This document shows positions 16,898 through 25,293 of a stretch of 64,000 bases of DNA, piece by piece. Origin of the DNA: Planotetraspora phitsanulokensis (GTDB lineage Bacteria; Actinomycetota; Actinomycetes; Streptosporangiales; Streptosporangiaceae); assembly GCF_016863295.1 (NCBI RefSeq), contig NZ_BOOP01000022.1, forward strand, positions 1 to 64,000. The letters run 5' to 3'. The notes beneath the pieces were generated by a model. It saw only the letters and a list, made by a program, of their open reading frames with translations. It did no database searches and was not told the origin of the DNA. Made by a program: the position numbers and the translations under genes. The number at the start of each line of letters is the position of its first letter. The stretch's first letter is position 1.

Positions 16898-17276
16898 GCG
16901 ACCTCGGGGCGCAGCGCTCTCCCCCTCGCAACAGGCGGCCGTACGAGATCTCCTTGACGCCGACCGCGAGCGGACCATGGCGCGAATCGCGTCGCTGACG
17001 CGCGATTGGGACGCCATCGTCGAGTCGTCCGAACTGGTGGCCACCGACGACGAGCACGACCCCGAGGGGTCGAGCACCGCCTTCGAGCGCGCCCATGTCC
17101 AGTCACTGCTCGACCAGGGACGCAGCCATCTCGCCGACCTGGACGCGGCTCTGCGACGGCTCGGCGACGGAACGTACGGAGTCTGCGAGAGATGCGGACG
17201 GCCCATCGCCGCCGAACGCCTGGAGGTCCGCCCGGCGGCGACGACCTGCGTCGAGTGCGCCGCCGCCCGGCGCTGA
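16887..17276 (+). CDS. DksA/TraR C4-zinc-finger protein
   Basis: A 129-residue protein with a coiled N-terminal half (LSPSQQAAVRDLLDADRERT and onward), a short acidic turn (ATDDEHDPEGSSTAFERA), and a C4 zinc finger near the end (YGVCERCGRP ... TTCVECAA). This is the DksA-like layout; such proteins bind RNA polymerase in its secondary channel. Here the coiled-coil-tip acidic pair is not obvious, so it may be a relative with a different task. Its GTG start sits within the WYL gene behind GAGGAGGTGAG. Confidence 0.88.
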   Translation: MTAERPRGAALSPSQQAAVRDLLDADRERTMARIASLTRDWDAIVESSELVATDDEHDPEGSSTAFERAHVQSLLDQGRSHLADLDAALRRLGDGTYGVCERCGRPIAAERLEVRPAATTCVECAAARR

Positions 17277-17330
17277 CGCGGAGACGAGGACGCGGTGATA
17301 CCGCTCGGTTCGTATGGAGATTCCGAGTGC

Positions 17331-18863
17331 TCAGGCCGCGGAGAATTCGGCGGGTGCCCCGAGCCACCGGGTCAGCGCCTTGTCGAGCGTCTCCGGGGTG
17401 TCCGGGTCGCCCGACGCCCAGACGGTGATCCCGTCGGGACGGACCAGGAGGCCCGTGAGGTCGGGACGGTCGGGGCAGGTCGTCGCGACGACACGGAGTC
17501 GGTCGCCGTAGCGTTCGGCGTGCGAGCCGATTTCCGCGTCGCCGCCCGTCAGGTCGAGGAGCAGTGCCTGGCCGCCGTGGAGGAGGTCGGCCAGCCTGGT
17601 GCCGTCGGCGAGTTCGAGGTCGGGTGCCGTGCGGCCGACCAGCGGGTGGTCGCCCTCGAGGTCGTAGTGCTGCCAGACACCGGAGAGCTTCTTGGCGAAG
17701 TACGTGGTTCCGGCCACGGTCCTCGCCAGGTCGGTCACGATGTCGCGCATGGCCCGGGCGCGTGGTTCGGGACGCATCAGCGCGACCTGGGCCCGGGTCC
17801 AGTCCAGGACCCACGCGCCGACGGGTTGCCGCTCGGCGGTGTAGGAGTCGAGCAGTCCCTCGGGCGCCCAGCCGCGGATCGCTGCGGCGAGCTTCCAGCC
17901 GAGGTTCATCGCGTCCCCGATGCCGAGGTTGAGCCCCTGGCCGCCGAAGGGTGAGTGGACGTGCGCCGCGTCGCCCGCCAGCAGCACCCGCCCCAGCCGG
18001 TAGGTGGTGGCCTGGCGGGCGTTGTCGGTGAACCGTGTGGCCGTGTGCACGGCGGTGATCGTGACATCGACCCCGGAGACCCGGCGCAGGGCCGCCTGGA
18101 GCTCGTCCGCGGTGATCGGCGCGTCCCTGTCGGCGGGCGGCCCGCCGAACTGCACGGTGAGGATCCGGCCCGGCATCGGGCCGTGCACGTAGACGCCGGT
18201 GTCGGTGCGGTGCCAGCCCATCCCCAGGTCCTCGGCGCCTTCGATCTCCACCAGCGCCTGGTGGCCGGTGATCTCGGGGCTCGTGCCGGGGAAGTCGAAC
18301 CCGGCCAGCCTGCGGACCGTGCTCCGGCCGCCGTCGCATCCCGCGAGCCAGGCGGCGCGGATCGTGCCCCTGTCGGTGTGGACGGTGACCCCCTCGTCGT
18401 CCTGGTCGAACCCGGTGAGCTCGACCCCGCGCCGTACCTCGACGCCGAGGGCCGACGCGCGGTCGCCGAGCAGGCGCTCCAGCTCGGCCTGGGGCACCAG
18501 CGAGACGTTCGCCGCGGGGCCGTGGCCGGCGAGGTCGGGATCGGACGTGTCGAGCAGGTCGTCATGCAGCATGATCCCGGCGAAGTGGCCGAGGACCTTC
18601 GGCCCCGGCTTCCCGGGAGGCCCGCCCGCACCCGGCCGCATGAACCGCGCGAAGATCTCCCGCTGCGTCTCCGCCAGCGCGGGCAGCAGCCCGCGCCGGT
18701 AGAGCGCCTCGGCTGTCGGCAGGTTGATCGATCCCGCCTTGATCGTCGTATCCACCTCGGTCAGCCGCTCGACGACGACCGCCGACACCCCGGCCAGCCG
18801 GAGCTCGCAGGCGAGCATCAGTCCGACGGGACCTGCACCTGCCACCACAACATCGAAGTCCAT
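17331..18863 (-). CDS. FAD-dependent aromatic monooxygenase
   Basis: A 510-residue group A flavoprotein hydroxylase (PHBH fold). It has the GxGxxG dinucleotide motif G9-G11-G14, a mid-protein DG motif (AGCDGGRSTVRR), and the GDAAHVHSPFGGQGLN FAD-binding block. The last 120 residues form the thioredoxin-like C-terminal domain of phenol/polyketide hydroxylases. Substrates are usually aromatics or polyketides. It resembles rifampicin monooxygenase only at family level. Start ATG 18863 is preferred to GTG 18881. Divergent from a TetR gene. Confidence 0.88.
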   Translation of the reverse strand: MDFDVVVAGAGPVGLMLACELRLAGVSAVVVERLTEVDTTIKAGSINLPTAEALYRRGLLPALAETQREIFARFMRPGAGGPPGKPGPKVLGHFAGIMLHDDLLDTSDPDLAGHGPAANVSLVPQAELERLLGDRASALGVEVRRGVELTGFDQDDEGVTVHTDRGTIRAAWLAGCDGGRSTVRRLAGFDFPGTSPEITGHQALVEIEGAEDLGMGWHRTDTGVYVHGPMPGRILTVQFGGPPADRDAPITADELQAALRRVSGVDVTITAVHTATRFTDNARQATTYRLGRVLLAGDAAHVHSPFGGQGLNLGIGDAMNLGWKLAAAIRGWAPEGLLDSYTAERQPVGAWVLDWTRAQVALMRPEPRARAMRDIVTDLARTVAGTTYFAKKLSGVWQHYDLEGDHPLVGRTAPDLELADGTRLADLLHGGQALLLDLTGGDAEIGSHAERYGDRLRVVATTCPDRPDLTGLLVRPDGITVWASGDPDTPETLDKALTRWLGAPAEFSAA

Positions 18864-18875
18864 GGATTTCACTAT

Positions 18876-18899
18876 AGTCACTAAAATTTCTTAGTCGCT
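18876..18899. promoter_or_regulatory. Likely TetR operator
   Basis: AGTCACTAA (18876-18884) and TTAGTCGCT (18891-18899) match as an inverted repeat at 7 of 9 positions with a 6-nt AT-rich centre. The 44-bp gap between the two start codons leaves little other room for a promoter, so a bound repressor would block both genes. Confidence 0.6.
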
Positions 18900-18907
18900 A
18901 CACTGAG

Positions 18908-19552
18908 ATGGTGAACAACGATCCTGCCCCGCTCACACTGCGCGAGCGCAAGAAGCGCCAGACACGGCAGCGGATCTCCGACGTGGCGTCGATGCTCTTC
19001 TTCGAGCGCGGCTTCGACAACGTCACGGTCGCCGAGGTCGCGGAGGCCGCGGAGGTCTCCGCGATGACGGTCTTCAACCACTTCCCGCGCAAGGAGGACC
19101 TGTTCCTCGACCGGCTCCCCGAGGCGACGGAGCTGATCACGCTGGCCGTCCGTGGACGCGGGGAGGGCGAGTCCCCTCTCGTCCCGCTGCGCCGCATGCT
19201 GCTGGAGCTGATGGACCAGCGGCATCCGCTCTCGGGCCTGCATGACGACTTTCCGCACTTCTGGCGGGTCGTGCTGGCGGCGCCAACGCTGCGGGCGCGG
19301 GCAAGGGAGGCCGTCGAGGAGATGGAGGACACCATGACCGCCCTCCTCGCGGAGGCGGCCGGCGTCGAGCCCGGCGACTCACGGGCCAGGCTGGCGGCGG
19401 CGCTGACCGTCGCGGCCTGCCGCACGATCTACATCACCACGGCCACGCGGCTGCTGGCGGGCGAGCGCGCCGACGACATCGCCGACGAGCAGCGGGCGCT
19501 GGTCGTGCACGCCTTCGAGAGCCTGGAAAGGGCGCTTACCGACGGCCTGTGA
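18908..19552 (+). CDS. TetR family transcriptional regulator
   Basis: A 214-residue regulator with an HTH at residues 18-62 (RQTRQRISDVASMLFFERG, NVTVAEVAEAAEVSAMTVFN, HFPRKEDLF). The C-terminal domain is of the MftR type. Divergent from the FAD monooxygenase gene across a shared operator, so it is probably its local repressor, relieved by a monooxygenase substrate or related aromatic. Confidence 0.9.
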   Translation: MVNNDPAPLTLRERKKRQTRQRISDVASMLFFERGFDNVTVAEVAEAAEVSAMTVFNHFPRKEDLFLDRLPEATELITLAVRGRGEGESPLVPLRRMLLELMDQRHPLSGLHDDFPHFWRVVLAAPTLRARAREAVEEMEDTMTALLAEAAGVEPGDSRARLAAALTVAACRTIYITTATRLLAGERADDIADEQRALVVHAFESLERALTDGL

Positions 19553-19616
19553 CGACACCACCGTCTGACGAGTCCTCAGCCGGCGACGGCCCCGAAGCGC
19601 TCGTCCACACCACGCT

Positions 19617-19667
19617 CAGGTCGGGAAACACAGCCCTGACCTGTGCTTTCGCATGAGCGGAGCCTAG
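19617..19667. repeat. Worn copy of the tRNA-Ala array boundary
   Basis: This stretch closely follows 61327-61373: CAGGTCGGGAAACA, then CCCTGACCTG-GCTTTCG, then CAT/TAT-G-G and GGAGCCTAG, the last being the 3' end of the tRNA-Ala gene. The match ends after GGAGCCTAG; the rest of the tRNA half is gone. It forms a hairpin (CAGGTC/GACCTG) between two convergent genes and may still terminate transcription. Confidence 0.7.
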
Positions 19668-19752
19668 CGGGGTCCGTGCTCCCGGCCTCCCGCCCGCATG
19701 TCGGCCCGATCGCGACGATCTGGGCGGGGGACGGCGCAGCAGTCGCCGGTCT

Positions 19753-20358
19753 TCACGCGGGGTCCTCGGCGAAGGCCGACATCTCAGCGGCCGACCAGTT
19801 CAGCCTGCCGCCACGCAGATCGTCGACCACCGACCGAAGCCACTGCAGTTCAGCCGCCACGACAACGCGCAGATACTCGGCTTCGAGCATGGTGATGCGG
19901 GGGAGGCCCTGCCCGGCCTCGGCGCTCAGGTCGGCGTCCAGTGCGGCCAAAGTCTCCTCGAGCGTTCTCACGCGCCGCTCAAGGGCGTCGCCTATCTCCG
20001 GCGGGGTGAGCATCAGCAGGTGGGAGAGCGCCGCGGGGAACTCGGGGAACTCCTCCTTGGGCGTGGCCAGCATGTCCACCAGCCACTCGCGGGCCACGGC
20101 GCGTCCCGTGTCGGTGATCCCGTACACCGTCCGCTCCGGATATGCCTGGTCGCGCTCGGTCTCCCGCACCTTGATCAGGCCGGTCGCGGTGAGGCGGTCG
20201 ATCGTCCGGTAGAGGCTCGTGCGCTGGCCCACGTTGACCACCTTGTCCTTGCCCCACTGCTTGATCAGCCGCTGGATGCCGTACGGATGCAGCGGCTTGT
20301 ACTGCAACAGGGCCAGGACGGTCAGAGCGAGCGGTGAGCGGTTACGAGGCGTGGTCAT
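19753..20358 (-). CDS. PadR family transcriptional regulator
   Basis: A 201-residue PadR protein. The N-terminal winged helix (SPLALTVLALLQYKPLHPYG, then IQRLIKQWG, TSLYRTIDRLTATGLI) has the conserved proline-histidine-proline-tyrosine turn. The C-terminal Vir_act_alpha_C helices (MLEAEYLRVVVAAELQWLRSVV) mediate dimerisation. It is divergent from an alpha/beta hydrolase gene; a perfect palindrome lies over the hydrolase promoter, so repression of that gene is likely. Confidence 0.9.
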   Translation of the reverse strand: MTTPRNRSPLALTVLALLQYKPLHPYGIQRLIKQWGKDKVVNVGQRTSLYRTIDRLTATGLIKVRETERDQAYPERTVYGITDTGRAVAREWLVDMLATPKEEFPEFPAALSHLLMLTPPEIGDALERRVRTLEETLAALDADLSAEAGQGLPRITMLEAEYLRVVVAAELQWLRSVVDDLRGGRLNWSAAEMSAFAEDPA

Positions 20359-20386
20359 ATCTCGATACTAGCCACAGTGCTACTAG

Positions 20387-20416
20387 TTGACAAACAAGTA
20401 GTGTCACTGACACTAT
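20387..20416 (+). promoter_or_regulatory. Promoter with PadR-type operator
   Basis: A consensus -35 box TTGACA lies at 20387-20392, with a weak -10 (CACTAT, 20411-20416) 18 bp on. Between and across them sits TAGTGTCACTGACACTA (20399-20415): perfect 8-bp arms around one base. An operator overlying spacer and -10 is the classic position for repression. The hydrolase start is at 20455. Confidence 0.65.
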
Positions 20417-20454
20417 CTCATCCATCGGCTAACAGCGGCTCCCGGAGGACTGCG

Positions 20455-21363
20455 ATGACCCCCCACGAACAGGCTCAGACGGCGGAACCGACCACGAATT
20501 TCGTCACCTCTGCCGACGGCACCCGCATCGCCTATCACTCCGTCGGGCACGGCCCGGGCATCGTGCTGCTCCACGGCTCCATGGAGACGGCGAGAAGCCA
20601 CATGGCCATGGCCGAGGCGTTGGCCGACGCGTTCACCGTCCATCTGCCCGACCGTCGCGGCCGCGGCCAGAGCGGGCCGTACGGTGACGACTACAGCGTT
20701 CGGAAGGAAGTGGAAGACCTCGACGCGGTGCTGAACGAGACAGGTGCCCACTACGTCTTCGGCGTCAGCGCGAGCGGCGTCGCCGTGCTCCAGGCGGCAC
20801 GTGTCCTGCCGGCCATTCACAAGGTCGCCGTCTACGAGCCAGCGCTGCTGCTGGAGGACGTCCCCCAGTTGACCGGGTGGATCGACCGCTTCGACCGGGA
20901 GATGGCCGCGGGCAAGGTGGAGGCCGCGCTGGTGACGAGCATGCTCGGGCTTCGGCTCGGGCCGCCGATCATGAACTTCATGCCGCGGGGACTTCTGACC
21001 TGGCTGACCAGACTGCTGATGAAGAGCGAGAACAAGAACGCCCAGCCGGGCGATGCGACCATGCGGACGCTCGCCCCGACTTTGCACTACGAAGGTGTGC
21101 TGCTCGCCGAGATGGCCGATGACGCGGACAGGTTCGCCGACGTGAAGGCCGAGGTGCTCCTGCTCGGCGGAAGCAAGGGACTGCCCTTCCTCAAGCCTGC
21201 GCTGTCCCGGCTGGAGAAGATCCTTCCCAACGTCGAACGGGTCGAGTTCCCCGGGCTCGATCACGGTGCGTCGGCCGATGTCAGCAAGCAGAACCAGGCA
21301 GGCAAGCCGGAACTCGTGGCGGCCGAACTGAGGCGCTTCTTCACCGCGGCGGCCGCGAGCTGA
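20455..21363 (+). CDS. Alpha/beta hydrolase
   Basis: A 302-residue hydrolase. Strand and oxyanion block are GPGIVLLHGSMETARSH, the nucleophile elbow is GVSASGVAV (Ser in G-x-S-x-G), and the late Asp and His lie around LLLGGSKGLPFL and GLDHGAS. The substrate is unknown. ATG 20455 after GGAGGACTGCG is the natural start. Controlled most likely by the divergent PadR protein. Confidence 0.88.
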   Translation: MTPHEQAQTAEPTTNFVTSADGTRIAYHSVGHGPGIVLLHGSMETARSHMAMAEALADAFTVHLPDRRGRGQSGPYGDDYSVRKEVEDLDAVLNETGAHYVFGVSASGVAVLQAARVLPAIHKVAVYEPALLLEDVPQLTGWIDRFDREMAAGKVEAALVTSMLGLRLGPPIMNFMPRGLLTWLTRLLMKSENKNAQPGDATMRTLAPTLHYEGVLLAEMADDADRFADVKAEVLLLGGSKGLPFLKPALSRLEKILPNVERVEFPGLDHGASADVSKQNQAGKPELVAAELRRFFTAAAAS

Positions 21364-21397
21364 GGCCCTGGAGAGACCGCCGGACCGCGTGATGCGC

Positions 21398-21434
21398 GAA
21401 CGCCCCCGTTTCCTCATCGGAAACGGGGGCGTTC
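21398..21434. terminator. Strong hairpin after the hydrolase gene
   Basis: GAACGCCCCCGTTTCC and GGAAACGGGGGCGTTC form a perfect 16-bp stem around a 5-nt loop, 35 bp after the stop codon. The T-tract is absent, as is common in actinomycetes. Confidence 0.8.
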
Positions 21435-21613
21435 CGCGTGGTGGAGCGCGATATGCGCCTGGACGTACGACGGGGTGGGGCTAGACCTACTTCAGCGCCG
21501 CTCTCGTAGGTATCGGGCTCCGCCCGGTGCACAGTGGAACCGCCAAGCCATATCGCCTAGATCAGCACATTGCAGGTACCACGGTCCGGGTCGTGAAGTG
21601 AGAAGGAAGAGTC

Positions 21614-22873
21614 ATGCGACAACTGGTCTCGTGGGCGGGGAGCGCCTGCGTGGGGTTCGCGCGAGCGTGCGTCGTGGTGGTCGTCGCCATGCTGGTCCCG
21701 GCCGTGTGGGCCGCCGCCGTGGCTGTGTGGATCTGGTGGTGGGACGGAGACCCGTGGTCAGGGATAGCGCCGTTGGTGTGGGCGGCCATCGGCACGCTCG
21801 CCCTGTCCCGCCCGCTGTGCCGAATGGTCCGCTCCCTCGTCGAGCGGTGGACGGGCACCGTCATTCCCGCCGGATATCGGGAGGCCGGGCCGGTGATTCA
21901 GCTGTCCACCGGGTACTGGTGGAACGGCTTCAGTTACGAGCGCACCAGCCGCGACGCCCTCCTGGATCAGAAATGGCGGACCCGGTGGAGAGATCCCGCC
22001 GTCTGGCGTGATCTGCGGTTCACGGCGATCGCACCGGTCACCATGGGCGTGGTCGCGGCCATCCCGCTGGGCGGAGTCGTGGCCGCGGCCCTCGGGTTCT
22101 CGCAGCCGGACCTGTCCGCGCGCCTTGTCGGGGTGCTCGGCCTGGTCGTGGCCATCGCCGGTGCCCCGTACGCCTGGAGGTCCGTCGAGCCGGTGGCCGT
22201 CCGGTTCCTCCGCGCGTCGACTGCGATGGCGCTGGCGGATCGGGTGAACGAGCTGACGGCCCAGCGAGCGGACACGACGGTCGCGCAGGCCGCCGAGATC
22301 CGCCGCATCGAGCGGAACCTGCACGACGGGGCGCAGGCACGGCTGGTCGCACTCGGGCTCTCCCTGGCGACGGTGGAGAAGCTGATGGAAACCCACCCCG
22401 ACCAGGCCAGGGCGCTGCTGCGGGATGCGCGAGCGGGCGCCGCCACGTCACTGACCGAGCTCCGCGATCTGGTCCGTGGAATCAACCCGCCGGTGCTGAC
22501 CGAGCGAGGGCTGATCGACGCCGTCCGCGCTCTCGCCCTGAACAGCCCGCTCGAAGCGGCTGTCAGCACCGACGTTCAGCTGCGCCTGGACCCTCCGATC
22601 GAGTCCGCCGTGTACTTCGGAGTCGCCGAGCTGATGACCAACGCGGTCAAGCACGCCCACGCGACCCGGGCGCGGATCTCCATCACCCGGGACGACACCG
22701 ACATCGTCGTCGACGTCGAAGACGACGGCCGGGGCGGGGCCGGTGTGCGAGACGGCGGTGGACTCGCGGGGCTACGCCGTCGCCTCGCGGTCTTCGACGG
22801 CACCCTGGAGATCACCAGCCCGGCGGGCGGTCCGACGCGTGTGAGGATGGTGGTCCCATGCGCATCGTTGTAG
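21614..22873 (+). CDS. Sensor histidine kinase (DesK/LiaS-like)
   Basis: A 419-residue kinase. Two N-terminal membrane segments (residues 15-45 and 50-70), a 60-residue loop rich in Trp and Arg (GYWWNGFSYERTSR, WRTRWRDPAVWRDL), two more membrane segments, then the phospho-acceptor IERNLHDGAQARLVAL and an ATPase with VAELMTNAVKHAHA, DDGRGGAG and GGLAGLRRRLAVFDG. Gene 50992-52323 is a clear paralogue. It overlaps its regulator by 16 nt. Confidence 0.92.
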   Translation: MRQLVSWAGSACVGFARACVVVVVAMLVPAVWAAAVAVWIWWWDGDPWSGIAPLVWAAIGTLALSRPLCRMVRSLVERWTGTVIPAGYREAGPVIQLSTGYWWNGFSYERTSRDALLDQKWRTRWRDPAVWRDLRFTAIAPVTMGVVAAIPLGGVVAAALGFSQPDLSARLVGVLGLVVAIAGAPYAWRSVEPVAVRFLRASTAMALADRVNELTAQRADTTVAQAAEIRRIERNLHDGAQARLVALGLSLATVEKLMETHPDQARALLRDARAGAATSLTELRDLVRGINPPVLTERGLIDAVRALALNSPLEAAVSTDVQLRLDPPIESAVYFGVAELMTNAVKHAHATRARISITRDDTDIVVDVEDDGRGGAGVRDGGGLAGLRRRLAVFDGTLEITSPAGGPTRVRMVVPCASL

Positions 22874-23505
22874 CCGAAGACCTCTACCTCCTGCGTGACG
22901 GGATGGTCCGCCTCATCGAGGCGTACGGACACGAGGTGGTGGCCACGGCGACCACCGGACCCGAGACGCTGGAGGCGCTGCTGACGTGGCGGCCGGATGT
23001 CTCCATCGTCGACGTCCGCATGCCGCCGACCCAGTCGGACGAGGGCCTGCGGGCGGTTCTCGCCGCCCGCGGCGAAGTGCCCGGACTGCCGGTCCTGATC
23101 CTTTCTCAGCACGTCGAACAGCTGTATGCCCGTGAGCTCCTGGCCGACGGCGCCGGCGGCATCGGCTATTTCCTCAAGGAGAGCGTGTTCGACGCCGATC
23201 AGTTCATCGATGCTCTGGAACGCGTCGCCGCCGGCGGAACCGCCATGGACCCGGCCGTCATCGCCAAACTGCTGTCCAGCGGCTCCTCGAACCGGCGTCT
23301 CGGACGGCTCACCGAACGCGAACACTCCGTGCTCGGCCTCATGGCCGAAGGAATGTCCAACCAGGCCATCGGCCGGCGGCTCTTCCTCAGTGAAAGCGCC
23401 ATCAGCAAATACACCACCTCGATGTTCGGCAAGCTCGGCATCGCCGATGACGACGACAACAACCGACGCGTCCTCGCCGTCCTCACCTACCTGAACAGGC
23501 CCTGA
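22858..23505 (+). CDS. LuxR/NarL-type response regulator
   Basis: A 215-residue regulator: receiver with E7-D8 acidic pair, D52 acceptor in IVDVRMPP, K in YFLKES, then a LuxR HTH (LTEREHSVLGLMAEGMSNQAI, SESAISKYTTSMFGKLGI). It is paralogous to 52287-52964; the MRIVVAEDLYLLRDG N-terminus is nearly the same. Coupled to the kinase by a 16-nt overlap. Target genes are not evident. Confidence 0.92.
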   Translation: MRIVVAEDLYLLRDGMVRLIEAYGHEVVATATTGPETLEALLTWRPDVSIVDVRMPPTQSDEGLRAVLAARGEVPGLPVLILSQHVEQLYARELLADGAGGIGYFLKESVFDADQFIDALERVAAGGTAMDPAVIAKLLSSGSSNRRLGRLTEREHSVLGLMAEGMSNQAIGRRLFLSESAISKYTTSMFGKLGIADDDDNNRRVLAVLTYLNRP

Positions 23506-23674
23506 CGTGCTCTCGGCCGCGAGTGCGGCCGACTGTGGCGATGCCTCCCCTCCGCTTGATCGACCGCTGCCTGCCGTACGGGTGCGGCGCGGACCTCCAA
23601 CTCGCTATCTCAGGCCGTACTAGTTTCTAAGTTGCTAGTTGCAGAGACACTAGTGCGTGTGGCACTATTCAGTC

Positions 23675-24145
23675 ATGACACTTCTTGAGAACACCACCGC
23701 CGAGACGATCCGCGTTCACGCCGACCACACCGTGACCAAGCACCTCGGACACTGGACGACCGCGCGCACCTTCCAGATCCGCGCCCGTCGCGGCTCGGCC
23801 GTCATCGACCTGCGCTCGCCGAAGATCGCCGAGGGTGACATCGAGCTGGACGTGGACATCGACCACGGCATGGTCAAGCTGCTGCTGCCCGCCGACGCCA
23901 CCGTCGACCAGTGGGGCATCCAGTGGACCGGCGCCGGCAAGGTCAAGGACGGCGAGGGAGTCACGGCCCAGGGCGGCCGGCGGGTGCGGATCACCGGACG
24001 GGTGAGCGGCGGAGAAATCCGGATCCACCGCGGCGGCATGGCGACTCTGTCCGCCATGTTCTCCCGGGCGTACCTGGAGGACCTCAAGCGGGCCCACCGC
24101 GACGGTGCCATGCCGACCGTGGACGACCCCGCCCGCGACGCCTGA
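23675..24145 (+). CDS. Hypothetical protein with DUF4097-like strands
   Basis: A 156-residue protein from ATG 23675. It is all-beta in character with repeated strand-turn pairs (SAVIDLRSPKIAEGDIELDV, VKLLLPADATVDQWGIQW, RRVRITGRVSGGEIRIHRGG) like the repeats of DUF4097/LiaF C-terminal domains, and ends with a short helix. No signal or membrane segment. The upstream gap shares GACACTA with the PadR operator. Function unknown. Confidence 0.7.
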   Translation: MTLLENTTAETIRVHADHTVTKHLGHWTTARTFQIRARRGSAVIDLRSPKIAEGDIELDVDIDHGMVKLLLPADATVDQWGIQWTGAGKVKDGEGVTAQGGRRVRITGRVSGGEIRIHRGGMATLSAMFSRAYLEDLKRAHRDGAMPTVDDPARDA

Positions 24146-24290
24146 TCCGTTCGGCGGCGGAACCGGGGTCCGTAGCGTCGTCCTGCGAGGACGGGGCTGA
24201 ACAGGACGCTGGAAGGTTCACGCCGCGGCTCCAAGCTGCTCCTGCGGCCGCCGAACGGGCGGCCCAGCAGGAGAAGTGGACGAGCACACC

Positions 24291-25286
24291 ATGAGCATGA
24301 ACACACATCCGGTCGGCGGCCAGGGTCTGGTGACCTCAGTCGAGGGCCTCGGCACGATGGGCATGACCGCGATGTACGGCACGCCGGACGTCGCGGAGGC
24401 GGTCGCCACCGTGCACCGGGCGATCGAGCTCGGCGTGTCGATGTTCGACACCGCGGACATGTACGGCCCGTTCAGCGGCGAGGAACTGCTCGGGCGGGCG
24501 GTGTCGGCCCATCGCGACCAGGTCATCGTGGCCACCAAGGGTGGTGGCCTGACCCTCGACGAGACGGGCGGGATCGTCGGCGGCCCCAACGGCCGGCCCG
24601 ACTATCTGCGCCGTTCCGTCGAAGGATCACTCCGCCGTCTGGGCACGGACCACATCGATCTCTACTACCTGCACAGGGTCGACCCGACCGTGCCGGTCGA
24701 GGAGTCCTTCGGCGCCCTCGGAGAGTTGGTCGCCGAAGGAAAGGTGCGCTATCTGGGGATCAGCGAGGCGTCGGCGGAGAGCATCCGGGCCGCTCACGCC
24801 GCCGCGCCGCTCTCCGCGGTGCAGACGGAGTACTCGTTGTTCACCCGCACGGTGGAATCCAACGGTGTCCTCGACGTCGTCCGAGAGTTGGGCATCGGGT
24901 TCGTGGCCTACTCGCCCCTGGGACGCGGGATCCTCACCGGTGGTCTGCGATCGGTGGAGGAGTTGCCGGAACACGACTTCCGCCGTACGGCCCCCCGCTT
25001 CGCCGGGGAGAACCTGCGGAACAACCTCCGGTTGGTCGACAGGATTCGGACGATCGCCGACAATCGTGATGTCACGCCTGGTCGATTGGCGCTGGCATGG
25101 GTGCTGGCGCAGGGTGTGACCGCGATCCCCGGCACCAAGCGCCGGGTCTACCTCGAAGACAATGTCGCCGCGGCAGACCTCGTGCTGGACGCCGAGACAC
25201 TTGCGGCGCTCGACGAAGCGGTTCCCGCCGATGCCGTGGCGGGCGAGCGCTACACGCCGGTCGCGATGAGCACAATCCAGGAGTGA
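24291..25286 (+). CDS. Aldo/keto reductase
   Basis: A 331-residue AKR13-like reductase. Catalytic residues: Asp in FDTADMYGP, Tyr in the same block, Lys in IVATKGGG, and His in DLYYLHRVDP. The C-terminal cofactor region is TAIPGTKRRVYLEDNVAAAD. It uses NADPH to reduce carbonyls. ATG 24291 is taken; GTG 24276 is possible. Only 7 nt separate it from the MmyB-like regulator, so the two are cotranscribed. Confidence 0.9.
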   Translation: MSMNTHPVGGQGLVTSVEGLGTMGMTAMYGTPDVAEAVATVHRAIELGVSMFDTADMYGPFSGEELLGRAVSAHRDQVIVATKGGGLTLDETGGIVGGPNGRPDYLRRSVEGSLRRLGTDHIDLYYLHRVDPTVPVEESFGALGELVAEGKVRYLGISEASAESIRAAHAAAPLSAVQTEYSLFTRTVESNGVLDVVRELGIGFVAYSPLGRGILTGGLRSVEELPEHDFRRTAPRFAGENLRNNLRLVDRIRTIADNRDVTPGRLALAWVLAQGVTAIPGTKRRVYLEDNVAAADLVLDAETLAALDEAVPADAVAGERYTPVAMSTIQE

Positions 25287-25293
25287 GTGCACG

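Noticed and set aside
16468-18339. 623-codon minus-strand open frame, and similar long frames antisense to other genes
   Set aside because: Arg/Pro/Gly-rich shadow of GC-rich coding DNA; the monooxygenase frame on the same strand has clear motifs.
17331-18863. FAD monooxygenase as a rifampicin monooxygenase, given helR in the same window
   Set aside because: It is divergent from a TetR gene, has no RAE upstream, and the match to Rox proteins is only at the level of the large hydroxylase family.
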